64,000 bases of DNA from CAYMAZ01 sp964388575 (GCA_964388575.1 CAYMAZ010000006.1:49483-113482), one strand, 5' to 3'; counted from the first letter of the stretch, positions 9,811-19,320 are shown. Numbers and translations are program-made. The notes: generated by a model not told the origin, from the sequence alone.

Positions 9811-10203
9811 ATGCACATTGATCAGTTCAGAGAGTTTTGTATTTCAATGCCTGGTGTGAGCGAAGAGTTTCCCTTTGATCAGACTACACTCGTTTTTAAG
9901 GTGGGCGGTAAAATGTTTGCCCTGACTGATCTGGAAGATGAATTCTCAGTGTCACTGAAATGTGATCCTGATTATGCCCTTGAGTTAAGAGAAAATTACC
10001 CGAACATCCGAGGGGCTTTTCATATGAACAAAACTCACTGGAACACAGTGTATCAAGCAGCATTTGTCGAAGAAAAGCTTTTGTCAAAGCTGATAGTACA
10101 TTCTTATATGCTTGTTTTTCAAAAACTTCCAGTGAAAATAAAGGATAACATTAAAGCCGAATATTCGGATCGGAACATTGCTTTTTTAAGCTTTGACAAG
10201 TGA
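9811..10203 (+). CDS. MmcQ/YjbR family protein
   Basis: 130 residues from the ATG at 9811. It shows the YjbR/CyaY-like pattern: MHIDQFREFCISMPG with FPFD, then LVFKVGGKMFAL, LKCDPDYALELRE and HMNKTHWNTVY. Members have a double-wing DNA-binding fold of unclear function. The start at 9811 is preferred over the in-frame TTG at 9790 because the family begins at this Met-His-Ile and a promoter -7 box lies between the two. Solitary gene. Confidence 0.88.
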   Translation: MHIDQFREFCISMPGVSEEFPFDQTTLVFKVGGKMFALTDLEDEFSVSLKCDPDYALELRENYPNIRGAFHMNKTHWNTVYQAAFVEEKLLSKLIVHSYMLVFQKLPVKIKDNIKAEYSDRNIAFLSFDK

Positions 10204-10205
10204 TT

Positions 10206-10240
10206 TTTCAATGACATTGTATGCCACAATCTCATTGAAA
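10206..10240. other. Long near-perfect hairpin without a U-tract
   Basis: A 15-bp inverted repeat with one mismatch (10206-10220 and 10226-10240, loop ATGCC) begins 3 bp after the stop of the YjbR-like gene. No T-run follows on either strand, so it is not a standard intrinsic terminator. It could stabilise the mRNA 3' end or be a dispersed palindrome. The rest of the gap to 10435 shows nothing recognisable. Confidence 0.5.
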
Positions 10241-10435
10241 TGAATTTGAAACAGGCATTTGTTTAGAATAGCATGAGATACGTATGTAGATGTGTAAAAA
10301 AAAGTTTATATCAATTCAAGTTTCTGTTGTTGAATTATTTGATAGAAAAAGCCCCCGGAAACCTTGGGTTTAACTTAGATTTCAAAACATTCAAAAATCA
10401 GTTCACAAGTTTGAGATTAGTTTCATTGGTTTGAA

Positions 10436-12817
10436 TCAGAAACTGATGTTGAGGCCAACCATATAATGTCTGCCTGCCTGAGGGAAATAACCGTCTGTTG
10501 AAAATTCTTCCCCTCCTGAATAATATCTGTAAACCCAGGCGTTGGATTCATACATCTCATTAAAAATATTGTTGGCTGTAAAGCGAATTTCAGCATCTTT
10601 CCACAGGTTGCCGGGAATTCTGCAGGCAATTCTGAAATTATTGACAAACCAGGGATTGAGCATTCTTTCTTCAGACGATGTATTGTCAATATATTGTTTG
10701 CCTACGTATTTTGATGACAAAGTCATTTTGACGAAACTGAGCAGTTTATATGTCAGCTCTGTTCCTCCCACAACAGAAGGAGAAAATGATATGTCCGTTT
10801 CACCCAGATACCTGGATACCTGACTCCATGTATCCCAATCGTCAACATATTCTGTGAAATTTTTAATCTTGTTTCTGCTCAAGCTTAAGTTTGCGTCAAA
10901 TTCAATCTTATCTGTCAGCATTAAAGAGGCCAGAATTTCAAAGCCTGTCCGATAGCTATTGGGAACATTGACCATAATCGGATCCCCGACATTATTGATC
11001 TCACCTGTCAGTACAAGCTGATCCCTGTAATCCATATAGTAAATGTTTGTATTGAGCAGCAGATTTCTGAATCTGATATTATAACCGGCTTCATAGTCAA
11101 TGAGAAGTTCGGGTTTGATCCTGGTGTTTTCATCTGCATCTCTGAAATTATTCCTGCTTGGTTCCCGGTTGGCAATGCCAGCATAAATATAACATTCCTG
11201 CCGACTGTCAATGGAGTAATATATCCCTCCTTTGGGATTAAAAAAACTGAAGTTGTGTGACTGGGTCAGATCTCTCAGATCATCATGAAAACCATCCATT
11301 TTGTACTCAATGTTTCTGTATAGCACATCACCAAAGATGTTGATTTTTTTTGCAAGAAGGTAATTTGCTTTAAAATATCCTGAAAAATCTGTTTTTTCAC
11401 CTGTATTTTTATACCACTTAAAATCTTTCGGAATATTTGCAGCATACTGCATCCAGATGATTTTACCAAAATGGTCATTGTGGTACTGATTGAGTGAAAG
11501 GCCAGCTGAAAGTTTCAATTTCTTCATAGAATTGAAGTGAGCGGCAAGGTTCATTCCATAAAAAATATTATCCAGATGCTTTTGCTGAACGATGTCAGAT
11601 CTGCTTATTGTATCATTTCCTATAACATGAGGTTGAATATCATACTTTGACAGTTTCTGATCTTCTTTCAGTTGTTCATAATATCCCTTTCCGGTAATGA
11701 GAAATGCAGTTGCATTCAATGTGAGATACTGGTTGTGCTGTCTCATAAAATTCAAGTGAAAATGATGTTGTTGATAGTTATCGGTTTCATTTTCGTATGT
11801 ATAGGGATTGAATGTTCTGTTTGTTTGAAGAGAATCTTTTGGGACGCCGCTCCATGCCAGATAGGTTTTTTCATTGCCACGCATCATGGTAAAACGGATG
11901 ATGTTTTTTTCACTGAAATACGCAGCATTGAGATATTGTGACCTGAGATCGGAAAAGGCTCTGTCAATATATCCGTCAGATGTTATTCCGGAAAGCCTGC
12001 CGTCAAAAGTCCACTTACCGTTAATGAGTCCTGTTCCGAAGCGGATGTTGTTTGAAAAGCTATTAAATGAACCTGCATAACTGCTGATTTCAGCAAATGG
12101 TTCAGTGATGAGTTTGACAGTCTGGATATTGATGCTTGCCCCGAATGCCGCAGCACCGTTTGCAGAGGTGCCAACCCCGCGCTGGATTTGGATGTTATCA
12201 ACCGAACCTGCCAGATCAGGCATATTTACCCAGAAAACACTATGTGATTCAGGATCATTAAGAGGAACACTGTTTATGGTAACATTGATCCTGCTGATAT
12301 CGGTTCCCCGGATTCTGAGACCGGTATATCCAATTCCTGTCCCAGCATCTGTTGATGTTACAATTGAAGGAGTCATTTCCAGCAGAAGAGGAAGATCCTG
12401 TCCGGATGAAATCTCTCTTATTTTTTCACCGGTGATGGTTTGTTTTGTTCCGGGTGTCCATGAATCAGCTCGGGTTGCTGTAATGATGACCTCTTCTGTG
12501 GTGATCGGAGAAGGCGATAACTCTATTGAAAGAAATGAAATGGTTTGAGTATTTACTTCGATCTCTTCAGTTATATAACCCAGATAACTCACTTTAATAT
12601 TATATGTTCCCGGCTTTAGATTTCTGAAACTAAACTGACCGTCAATGCCGGTTACCGTGGCATAAAAAGTTCCTTGAAGCTGAACATGTGCTCCGGGCAA
12701 GGTCTTCTTTGTTTCCTTATCAGACACTTTTCCTGTAAGTATCTGAAACTGATCCTGTGCAATTGCTGAATACATGAATACCATCATAAAAATGGTCATT
12801 GTAATAGTTTTTTTCAT
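10436..12817 (-). CDS. TonB-dependent outer-membrane receptor, predicted thiamin/TPP transporter
   Basis: 793 residues. A signal peptide (1-20) precedes a carboxypeptidase-regulatory-like domain (about 22-110: LTGKVSDKETKKTLPGAHV), a plug domain (about 120-230, with SGQDLPLLLEMTPSIV and NIQIQRGVGTSANG) and a 22-strand-type barrel ending in an aromatic residue (VGLNISF). Alone the family would not reveal the substrate. The TPP riboswitch in its leader makes thiamin or a phosphorylated form the likely ligand, in line with the predicted thiamin-regulated receptors of Bacteroidota. No inner-membrane PnuT or thi gene follows; downstream is a gap. Confidence 0.9.
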   Translation of the reverse strand: MKKTITMTIFMMVFMYSAIAQDQFQILTGKVSDKETKKTLPGAHVQLQGTFYATVTGIDGQFSFRNLKPGTYNIKVSYLGYITEEIEVNTQTISFLSIELSPSPITTEEVIITATRADSWTPGTKQTITGEKIREISSGQDLPLLLEMTPSIVTSTDAGTGIGYTGLRIRGTDISRINVTINSVPLNDPESHSVFWVNMPDLAGSVDNIQIQRGVGTSANGAAAFGASINIQTVKLITEPFAEISSYAGSFNSFSNNIRFGTGLINGKWTFDGRLSGITSDGYIDRAFSDLRSQYLNAAYFSEKNIIRFTMMRGNEKTYLAWSGVPKDSLQTNRTFNPYTYENETDNYQQHHFHLNFMRQHNQYLTLNATAFLITGKGYYEQLKEDQKLSKYDIQPHVIGNDTISRSDIVQQKHLDNIFYGMNLAAHFNSMKKLKLSAGLSLNQYHNDHFGKIIWMQYAANIPKDFKWYKNTGEKTDFSGYFKANYLLAKKINIFGDVLYRNIEYKMDGFHDDLRDLTQSHNFSFFNPKGGIYYSIDSRQECYIYAGIANREPSRNNFRDADENTRIKPELLIDYEAGYNIRFRNLLLNTNIYYMDYRDQLVLTGEINNVGDPIMVNVPNSYRTGFEILASLMLTDKIEFDANLSLSRNKIKNFTEYVDDWDTWSQVSRYLGETDISFSPSVVGGTELTYKLLSFVKMTLSSKYVGKQYIDNTSSEERMLNPWFVNNFRIACRIPGNLWKDAEIRFTANNIFNEMYESNAWVYRYYSGGEEFSTDGYFPQAGRHYMVGLNISF

Positions 12818-12880
12818 TTGTTAGTTTGTTTGGTTAAACAATTGAGTAGTGCATGGGGCTACGCTACCCGTTTTTATTAT

Positions 12881-12975
12881 TTAACCCCATTTCCCTACGC
12901 CGGCATTATCCGGATCAGGTTCTTTGGGTCTAATCTCAGCCCGTTTTTTTTGGGGCACCCCTGTTGAGTAAATCA
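12881..12975 (-). ncRNA. TPP (THI-box) riboswitch
   Basis: On the minus strand the order is AGGGGTGCC, then GGGCTGAGAT, then GAACCTGATCCGGATAATGC, then CGGCGTAGGGAA: the conserved core of the TPP aptamer. The P1 flanks can pair (TTTA with TAAA). Just downstream, CCCCAT (12853-12858 on the plus map, read as ATGGGG) can pair with ATGGGG at the aptamer 3' edge (12885-12890), offering an alternative hairpin that competes with P1. The receptor ATG lies 63 bp beyond the aptamer. Confidence 0.95.
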
Positions 12976-13162
12976 GTGCAAAATTATAAAAAAAAACACG
13001 ACTATGACTGAATAATCGAATCTTTTTTTGTATTAAAGTCTTAAAAGCAATATGTCACAATTAATCAGGCAAATACAATTTATTTCTCATTTTGGTATTT
13101 TAGCAAATTTGAAAACTTGAAAAATGGGTTAGTGATTTGAATTTGCCTGTCTAATGAATTGT

Positions 13163-13481
13163 TTAAATTACACAATCAATACAATGCAAACATTCCGGGC
13201 GAAATATTATTCTTTCTAACTGTATTGGCTTTTTACATTTAATACATAATTCAAAATCAGGAGAATCAATTTTTGTGATGAGATATTCAAGGTCTTAGGC
13301 TTTTTCTGTGCTGTTCGGAGTGCAAAAACACTTATATGCTTGATCGTATCCATTTTTGATACCCTGTCTATTGCATTATCAGGTGCAACAGGAGCTGCCA
13401 TGTCTTCAAATTCTGATATTTTTCTTTTCGTTTTTAAAAATTTATTTTTTGAACTACATCGAAGAATTTATTTTTTTCCAT
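13163..13481 (-). pseudogene. DksA/TraR-type C4 zinc-finger protein, frameshifted
   Basis: Three frames together spell one protein of this family. A start ATG at 13481 reads MEKNKFFDVVQKIN before a stop. A second frame carries ISEFEDMAAPVAPDNAIDR then VSKMDTI and ALRTAQKK. A third frame carries DLEYLITKIDSPDFELC, IKCKKPIQLERI and RPECLHCIDC up to a TAA at 13163. The last part is the CxxC-x17-18-CxxC zinc finger. Two net single-base shifts are needed, one near 13440 and one near 13285. A programmed -1 slip at the AAAAAG there would meet a TAA at once, so decay (or base-call error) is the simpler reading. The remaining spacer to 13596 holds nothing recognisable. Confidence 0.75.
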
Positions 13482-13596
13482 GAATTTTTTAATAATTGAT
13501 CTTTTTTTACAAAGATAAAATAATAAACAGAATTCATGAAACTAAGCTATTAATCATGAAGCGAAAGAAATAAATTGTTGTTTGCAACAAATAATT

Positions 13597-14364
13597 TTAA
13601 AATTTTTCAAAAATACTCAACCCAAATAATGCAAAGTCATATTTTACAGGGTCTTCAGGAGCAAGTTTCCGCAAATTAGCTGTAAGTTCTTCAGCAGCTT
13701 TTCTGTCATTTTGTTTTCGTTTTAGCAGATTTAGTTTACGGGCTGTATGACCTGAATGAACGTCAAGTGGGCATATAAGATCTGATTGTGAAATGTGTTT
13801 CCAGATTCCGAAGTCGACCTGAATTTTATCAAGCCTGCACATCCAGCGGAGGAACATATTTATTCTTTTTGCAGCAGAGCCTGAAGCAGGTGATGAAAAA
13901 TGCTTCTTGTTTCTTTGTAAATGTGAGATTTCAAAAAAAATCCCTCTTGCATATTCAATGGCTTCAAACACAAAGTGGTTTAAATTATAACCACTTTGAA
14001 ATACATTCTCCAGACCTTTGTGGTTAATGTAGATATTTTGGAGCGATAAAAGGTAGAAATGTAAATCACTTATCTGAAATGTTCTGTAATAGAAATTTTC
14101 AATGGATTTGATTTCATGATCTTGTGCCTGTGTAATAAAGTCGTAAGGGGCATTATCCATAAGTTCCATAAGTTTGACCGCTGCTTTTTGTATAGCTTTT
14201 CTGTTTCCCCAAGAAATCAAAGCAGTTAGAAATCCGGATATTTCAATATCCTCCTTTTTGCTGAACATGTGAGGAATTAAAATTGGATCATTATCAATAA
14301 ATGCAGATGTATTGTATTGTTTTACCTTAAAGTCAAGGAATTCTTTCAGTTCAGTAGAGTTCAT
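13597..14364 (-). CDS. TIGR02757 family protein
   Basis: 255 residues, no signal peptide. The family pattern is clear: NDPILIPHMFSKKEDIEISG, FLTALISWGNR near residue 48, FLRWMCR near 170, and PLDVHSGHTARKLNLL near 200. The helix-rich layout with the D-x-H segment recalls helix-hairpin-helix DNA glycosylase folds, but the function is unestablished. It follows the ppiD terminator, so it should have its own promoter in or near that spacer. Confidence 0.85.
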   Translation of the reverse strand: MNSTELKEFLDFKVKQYNTSAFIDNDPILIPHMFSKKEDIEISGFLTALISWGNRKAIQKAAVKLMELMDNAPYDFITQAQDHEIKSIENFYYRTFQISDLHFYLLSLQNIYINHKGLENVFQSGYNLNHFVFEAIEYARGIFFEISHLQRNKKHFSSPASGSAAKRINMFLRWMCRLDKIQVDFGIWKHISQSDLICPLDVHSGHTARKLNLLKRKQNDRKAAEELTANLRKLAPEDPVKYDFALFGLSIFEKF

Positions 14365-14367
14365 CTT

Positions 14368-14406
14368 TTAAAAAAAAACCGGTTTTGTTTGAACAAAACC
14401 GGTTTG
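14368..14406 (-). terminator. Intrinsic terminator of the ppiD-like gene
   Basis: A perfect 14-bp inverted repeat, AAACCGGTTTTGTT (14376-14389) / AACAAAACCGGTTT (14392-14405), with a 2-nt gap that would open to a larger loop. On the minus strand it is followed by a U-run. It lies 19 bp past the ppiD stop and just before the TIGR02757 start. Confidence 0.9.
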
Positions 14407-14424
14407 GAATTATGAAAATACAAT

Positions 14425-16581
14425 TTAATAGAATTTGACTTTATTGTCTCTGACGTCGGCTTTTTTGAGTAATGCGTTGTATACATCAAAGTTTGCGCGG
14501 TTCTGGAATGTTCCGGTCTGATTTTGAATGATTGAAGTGAAATCCTCAGTTGCAGGAGCTTCTGTAATTTCAACACTCTGAACAATATAAACACCTGCTT
14601 CGCCGCGAACAATATCTGAAATTTTCCCTTTCTCAATCCCGAAGACTGTCCCGACAACCTTAGGCTCAGGTCCTACCTGGGGAAGGTTGGGTGAAGCAAG
14701 ACTGATGTATTCAATTTCCATGACTTCAGTGTTAAGTTTTTTTGCAACTTCTTCCAGAGAATTTGCTCCTGTTTTTGCCTGATTCATTTTTTCAACCAAT
14801 ATTTCAGCTTTCTTTTCTCTTCTGACCAGCGGCTCAATCATATCTTTGATTTGGTCAAGTGGTGCGATTCCCTTATTACGCACCATGCGTACAAGTACCA
14901 CCACATTTTTGTTTTCACCGATGAGTTCAAATACCTCAGAAACGGTTCCGTTTTCCATGTCATCTTCAAATGACCAGCGGACGATATCTCTTCCTTCATT
15001 TACCCCGGGAATTGAATAATCAGTATTTCTTGTATATTCACTTGTTCGAAGGATATACCCTTTATCTTCAATAGCCTTGTTGAAAGCTTCAAACGTTTTG
15101 TTTTCACCGGCAAATTTACTGGCCTCAGTATAAATTTGCTGAGTTGTTTCTGAACTTGCTTCAATTGTATATTTGAGCATAGCCACTTTGATTTTTGGCT
15201 GAAAAGCTTTTTTACCTGTTAAATGTACAACATGGAATCCAAAAGGAGATTCAACTACAAAATAATCTCCGGTTTTTGCGTTTTGGCAGGCTTCGTTAAA
15301 TTCCGGAACCATTTGTCCGTCATTAAACCAGTCAAGGTTTCCTCCGTTCATCTGAACACTTTCATCTGTGGAATTTTCAATGGCAGTTTGAGCGAAGAAA
15401 GTACTGTCTTTCCCTTTGACAACTATTAAAATACTATCTGCTTTGAGTTGTGCATCTTCTTTGGTCATGGTTAATTCAGGGGCAGCTCTGAAAGCACCTT
15501 TATAGGCAATAAGAATGTGTGAGGCTTTCAGTGAATCGGCACGTGTGGTTTTTTCCAGAAGTTTCATCATGAAATATGAGTTATTTTCTGAATAGGGCCC
15601 GATCATTGTCCCAACAGGCATATCAAATATAGAATCAGCCTCAGCTGGAAGTGTAACTCTGCTCATGAAATTTGTGTCAGGGTTGAAATCAAGGTCTGAT
15701 TTAAGATTGACAAATCCATAATTTTCTTTGGTGTTTTCAAATGGAATCTGAGCAAATTCTTCATATAACTGATTGACAACAACTTCCCCTTCCTTAATAT
15801 CCTGCTCACTTGGTAGAACATCAAATATTACATATTCCAGCCATCTGGATTCTTCCTGCTCATACTCGTGCTTATGGTTTTCATAATATTTTGAGAAATC
15901 AGCATCAGTCAGGGTAATCTCTTCATCAGGGATAGTTGAATATTTGAGTGTAACAACTTTCGCCAGAGCCATCGTTCCCTGCTTTTTATATAATGAAGAA
16001 GCCATTGCTTTGGGAGTGAAATAGGAATTCTTAATAAGGTTCTGATATTTTTCAAAAAACCTTTCATCTTTCATGATCCTTTCAAGGGTGTACCATTGCT
16101 TTTGCTGTTGTGGTTCCATTGAATCAAGATTCAGTAAGTAGTTTGTCACTGCTGAAGAATTAAACTGTCCTGTCTGTGGATCAACAAAATTCTGTTTGAT
16201 GATTGGATGAATATTCACTCCGGTCATCATGTCTACCATTTCTGCCTGAGAAACGCGGAGTCCGATTTTATCATACTGAGCCTTCAGAATCGTTTGTCTG
16301 ATCAGTTCGTTAAATACTTCTTCACGAATCTGGAAAACCATATTGCCTTCCATGTTATCGCCATATTGCATCTTGTACATTTCAATTTGCTCATCAAGCC
16401 TGAGATAGAAGTCGTTTGCATGGATTTTCTCTCCGCCAGCAACTGCAAGATCAACCTGTTTCTGACGACCACCACCACCTTTTGAACCCAAAAAATCACT
16501 CAGAACAAAAAGGGCCAGCGCCCCACCAACCATAATCAAAAGTAATGTGGAATGTTTGCGAATTTTACCGATTGTAGCCAT
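14425..16581 (-). CDS. ppiD: PpiD-like membrane-anchored peptidyl-prolyl isomerase / periplasmic chaperone
   Basis: 718 residues. A short cytoplasmic N-terminus (MATIGKIRKHS) and one transmembrane helix (about 12-30) anchor a large periplasmic part. A SurA-N-like chaperone domain (about 40-240, with FNELIRQTILKAQ) is followed by a parvulin PPIC domain (about 345-455, ADSLKASHILIAYKG to GFHVVHLTGKK) and a second degenerate repeat toward the C-terminus. It helps outer-membrane and secreted proteins emerging from Sec to fold, which fits the many exported proteins here. A Gly/Lys stretch (GSKGGGGRQKQ) after the helix is unusual but probably linker. Confidence 0.9.
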   Translation of the reverse strand: MATIGKIRKHSTLLLIMVGGALALFVLSDFLGSKGGGGRQKQVDLAVAGGEKIHANDFYLRLDEQIEMYKMQYGDNMEGNMVFQIREEVFNELIRQTILKAQYDKIGLRVSQAEMVDMMTGVNIHPIIKQNFVDPQTGQFNSSAVTNYLLNLDSMEPQQQKQWYTLERIMKDERFFEKYQNLIKNSYFTPKAMASSLYKKQGTMALAKVVTLKYSTIPDEEITLTDADFSKYYENHKHEYEQEESRWLEYVIFDVLPSEQDIKEGEVVVNQLYEEFAQIPFENTKENYGFVNLKSDLDFNPDTNFMSRVTLPAEADSIFDMPVGTMIGPYSENNSYFMMKLLEKTTRADSLKASHILIAYKGAFRAAPELTMTKEDAQLKADSILIVVKGKDSTFFAQTAIENSTDESVQMNGGNLDWFNDGQMVPEFNEACQNAKTGDYFVVESPFGFHVVHLTGKKAFQPKIKVAMLKYTIEASSETTQQIYTEASKFAGENKTFEAFNKAIEDKGYILRTSEYTRNTDYSIPGVNEGRDIVRWSFEDDMENGTVSEVFELIGENKNVVVLVRMVRNKGIAPLDQIKDMIEPLVRREKKAEILVEKMNQAKTGANSLEEVAKKLNTEVMEIEYISLASPNLPQVGPEPKVVGTVFGIEKGKISDIVRGEAGVYIVQSVEITEAPATEDFTSIIQNQTGTFQNRANFDVYNALLKKADVRDNKVKFY

Positions 16582-16759
16582 ATAGAATATTTTGTCTTTT
16601 AATTTTTAGCTTGCAAAGTTAATATAAATATTGAGAGTGTATAAAAAAAAATGAAAAAGTTAGCTGACTCTGTTGAATTGATACGAAGTTCAGAATGAAG
16701 TATATACAAACTCTGAATTCATCTTTTTTAAAAATGAAGGAAATGCATTTTTAAAACGT

Positions 16760-17083
16760 TTAAAATAAACCCATGTCAAGACGGGCTTCATCACTCATTC
16801 GGTCATAGTCCCATGGAGGGTCAAATGTGATTGTTACTTCAGTCTCTTTCACACCTGGAATGCGGTCTATCGATCTTTTAACATCACGTGGCAGGATTTC
16901 TGCAACAGGGCAGTTTGGATTTGTAAGAGTCATCAGAATTTTTACTGCAGGACCTTCTTCGAGGGAAATGTCATAAATAAGCCCCATATCATAGACATTG
17001 ACAGGCATCTCGGGATCATACACACTTCGGAGTGCTTCTATAACCTGGCTCATGAGTTCCGGATCAAATATTTTTTCATTCAT
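16760..17083 (-). CDS. DUF59/MIP18-family Fe-S assembly protein (SufT-like)
   Basis: 107 residues. The MIP18 core is intact: LRSVYDPEMPVNVYDMGLIY and ILMTLTNPNCPVAEILP with the conserved Cys, then TEVTITFDPPWDYDRMS. This family helps maturation of Fe-S proteins. It lies 48 bp downstream of sufE in the same direction, completing a sufS-sufE-DUF59 string. Confidence 0.92.
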   Translation of the reverse strand: MNEKIFDPELMSQVIEALRSVYDPEMPVNVYDMGLIYDISLEEGPAVKILMTLTNPNCPVAEILPRDVKRSIDRIPGVKETEVTITFDPPWDYDRMSDEARLDMGLF

Positions 17084-17131
17084 TGAACAACGTATTAATT
17101 ATGTAATTATGGATATTTCTGTTCAAAAAAT

Positions 17132-17575
17132 TTATTGCTGATCATTCTTGGCTTTGAATGCCATTGCATAGAGTTTCATCTGCCTGATCATTGATAGCAA
17201 ACCGTTGGCACGGGTCGGTGAAAGGTGTTCTTTTAGTCCGATTTGATTAACAAATTCCATAGGTGATTCTATAATCTCATCAGGTGTGCTCCCTGATAAA
17301 ACCCTGATAAGCACATTGACAATGCCTTTTGTGATGACAGCATCGCTGTCGGCAGTGTAATAAACCCTGTTGTCCTCATGGTCTGCATGAAGCCATACCT
17401 GAGATTGACATCCTCTAATCAGATAGTTATCTTTTTTGAATTCGTCCTGAATTACAGGAAGGTTTTTTCCAAGTTCAATGATATATGCATATTTGTCCAT
17501 CCAGTCATCGAAAGCTGAAAATTCTTCAATAATTTCGGTTTCTCTTTCTTGTAATGTTTTCTGAGTTTCGTTCAT
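17132..17575 (-). CDS. sufE: SufE-type cysteine desulfuration protein
   Basis: 147 residues. It accepts persulfide sulfur from SufS at a Cys, seen in YLIRGCQSQVWL (Cys56; Cys51 in E. coli SufE), and stimulates the desulfurase. DSDAVITKGIVNVLIRVLSG and HLSPTRANGLLSMIRQMK are also family motifs. It starts 13 bp after the sufS stop, so the two are surely co-transcribed. Confidence 0.95.
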   Translation of the reverse strand: MNETQKTLQERETEIIEEFSAFDDWMDKYAYIIELGKNLPVIQDEFKKDNYLIRGCQSQVWLHADHEDNRVYYTADSDAVITKGIVNVLIRVLSGSTPDEIIESPMEFVNQIGLKEHLSPTRANGLLSMIRQMKLYAMAFKAKNDQQ

Positions 17576-17588
17576 GACAATTCAGTAT

Positions 17589-18809
17589 TTAACGTAACAT
17601 ATGAATTGATTTTTCAAGAGTATCAATAAAAATATCGATTTCTTCCCGCGTATTATATACTGCAAATGAAGCCCGAACTGTTCCTGGGATCTGAAATCTC
17701 TCCATCAGTGGTTGTGCACAATGGTGTCCTGTTCTGACGGCAACGCCCATTTTGTCTAGCAATACACCGAGGTCGTAAGGATGAATATCTTTAACCAGAA
17801 ATGAAACAACACCTGTTTTTTTTGGATGTTGACCATAAATTGTTATATCCTGCAAATCATGTAATCTTTCAGACATGTATTCGAGTAACTGACTCTCATG
17901 TTGTCTGACATTGATCATGCCAATATTTTGAACAAATTCAATGGCTTTTTGCAAACCTAATACTGCGGAAACATTTGGTGTTCCTGCTTCAAACCGGAAT
18001 GGGATTTCGTTGTAAGTGGTTTTTTCAAAACTGACTTGACTGATCATTTCACCGCCGCCCTGATAGGGTGGCAATTGCTCAAGGAGTTCTTTTTTGCCAT
18101 ACACAATTCCAATACCCATGGGTCCATAGAATTTGTGACCACTGAAACAATAAAAGTCACAATCAAGATTTTGAACATCTGCATCTGAGTGAACAATTCC
18201 CTGCGCACCGTCAATAAGAACGGGAATGTTTCGTGCATGAGCGGCCGAAATAATATCTCTGACAGGATTGATAATCCCGAGTGCATTAGATACATGGGTA
18301 ACAGCAACAATTTTTGTGCGTTGACTGATAAGTTCATCAAATCCGGAAAGATCAAGTGAGCCATTGTCAAGTACAGGAATAATTTTTAGAACAGAACCTC
18401 TCTCTTCACAAACCATCTGCCAGGGAACAATGTTTGAATGGTGTTCTAAACCGGAAATTATGATTTCATCACCTTTCCCGATAAATGCCTTACTGAAACT
18501 CTGGGCTACAAGATTGATTCCTTCAGTGGTACCTCTTACAAAAATGATTTCACTGGCAAATCGGGCATTCAGATAGTCAGCAATATATTGTCTTGCATTT
18601 TCGTAAGCTTCAGTTGCAACCTGACTCAAATAATGAGTCCCCCGGTGAATGTTACTGTTTTCATTCTCGTAATAACGCTTAATTTCATTAATGACAGACC
18701 TGGGTTTAAGTGTGGTTGCGGCATTATCCAGATATACCAGTGGCTTTCCGTAAACCATTTGATTTAAAGCAGGAAATTCTGAACGTATGACTTTTAAGTC
18801 CAGTGACAT
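17589..18809 (-). CDS. sufS: Cysteine desulfurase SufS
   Basis: 406 residues, class II PLP-dependent desulfurase that takes sulfur from cysteine for Fe-S clusters. Visible: YLDNAATTLKP near 27, EHHSNIVPWQ near 122, VLIDGAQG with the PLP-binding Asp200, SGHKFYGPMG with Schiff-base Lys226, and RTGHHCAQPLM with catalytic Cys364 on the short SufS-type lobe. sufB, sufC and sufD, usually beside it, are not in the window; upstream is yajC. Confidence 0.96.
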   Translation of the reverse strand: MSLDLKVIRSEFPALNQMVYGKPLVYLDNAATTLKPRSVINEIKRYYENENSNIHRGTHYLSQVATEAYENARQYIADYLNARFASEIIFVRGTTEGINLVAQSFSKAFIGKGDEIIISGLEHHSNIVPWQMVCEERGSVLKIIPVLDNGSLDLSGFDELISQRTKIVAVTHVSNALGIINPVRDIISAAHARNIPVLIDGAQGIVHSDADVQNLDCDFYCFSGHKFYGPMGIGIVYGKKELLEQLPPYQGGGEMISQVSFEKTTYNEIPFRFEAGTPNVSAVLGLQKAIEFVQNIGMINVRQHESQLLEYMSERLHDLQDITIYGQHPKKTGVVSFLVKDIHPYDLGVLLDKMGVAVRTGHHCAQPLMERFQIPGTVRASFAVYNTREEIDIFIDTLEKSIHMLR

Positions 18810-18916
18810 TATTTCTGTGTTTAGTTTTTGGATTCAATCATTTGGAGCAACTCCGTTTTGATTTCAGCAGAAAAAAGAATATGAATATCAAGTGCTTACT
18901 TGATTACTGCAAAAAT

Positions 18917-19240
18917 TTATTTTTGAGCACCTATTTGATCAGGATTGAACTCTGTAGCAACAGCTGATTTTTCAATTTTTAATCTTCCCTGACCTTCTGT
19001 TTCAATGGTAACAGTCGAATCGCCGATTTCGATGATTTTTCCGTGTATTCCTCCAATTGTAATGATTTTCTGACCCTTGGTAAGGTTTTGTCTGAATTTC
19101 TGAAGTTCTTTTGTTTTCTTCATTTGTGGTCTGATAAAGAAAAACCAGAAAACAACAATAAGCAACAGCATCATAATAAGCATTGATGATCCGCCACCTT
19201 CTCCCTGGGGAGCCATAAGAATGTAAGTTAATTGATTCAT
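18917..19240 (-). CDS. yajC: Preprotein translocase subunit YajC
   Basis: 107 residues with one transmembrane helix (about 18-37), then the invariant FFIRPQMKKTKE and LTKGQKIITIGGIHGKI with a small SH3-like tail. It is an accessory of SecDF-SecYEG. Its place after nusB and DUF1573 is a common Bacteroidota order. Confidence 0.95.
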   Translation of the reverse strand: MNQLTYILMAPQGEGGGSSMLIMMLLLIVVFWFFFIRPQMKKTKELQKFRQNLTKGQKIITIGGIHGKIIEIGDSTVTIETEGQGRLKIEKSAVATEFNPDQIGAQK

Positions 19241-19320
19241 TCGGATTTTTGTTTAAGAATTATTTTAAAAAATGTTTTTTTTGAATTTGATACAGGATGA
19301 TTTTTAAAAGTCAGGCAATA

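Noticed and set aside
13261..13300. Programmed -1 frameshift in the DksA/TraR-type gene
   Set aside because: The shift site G-AAA-AAG is only partly slippery and the -1 frame meets TAA directly, and a second shift is needed upstream. Decay or a sequencing error is simpler.
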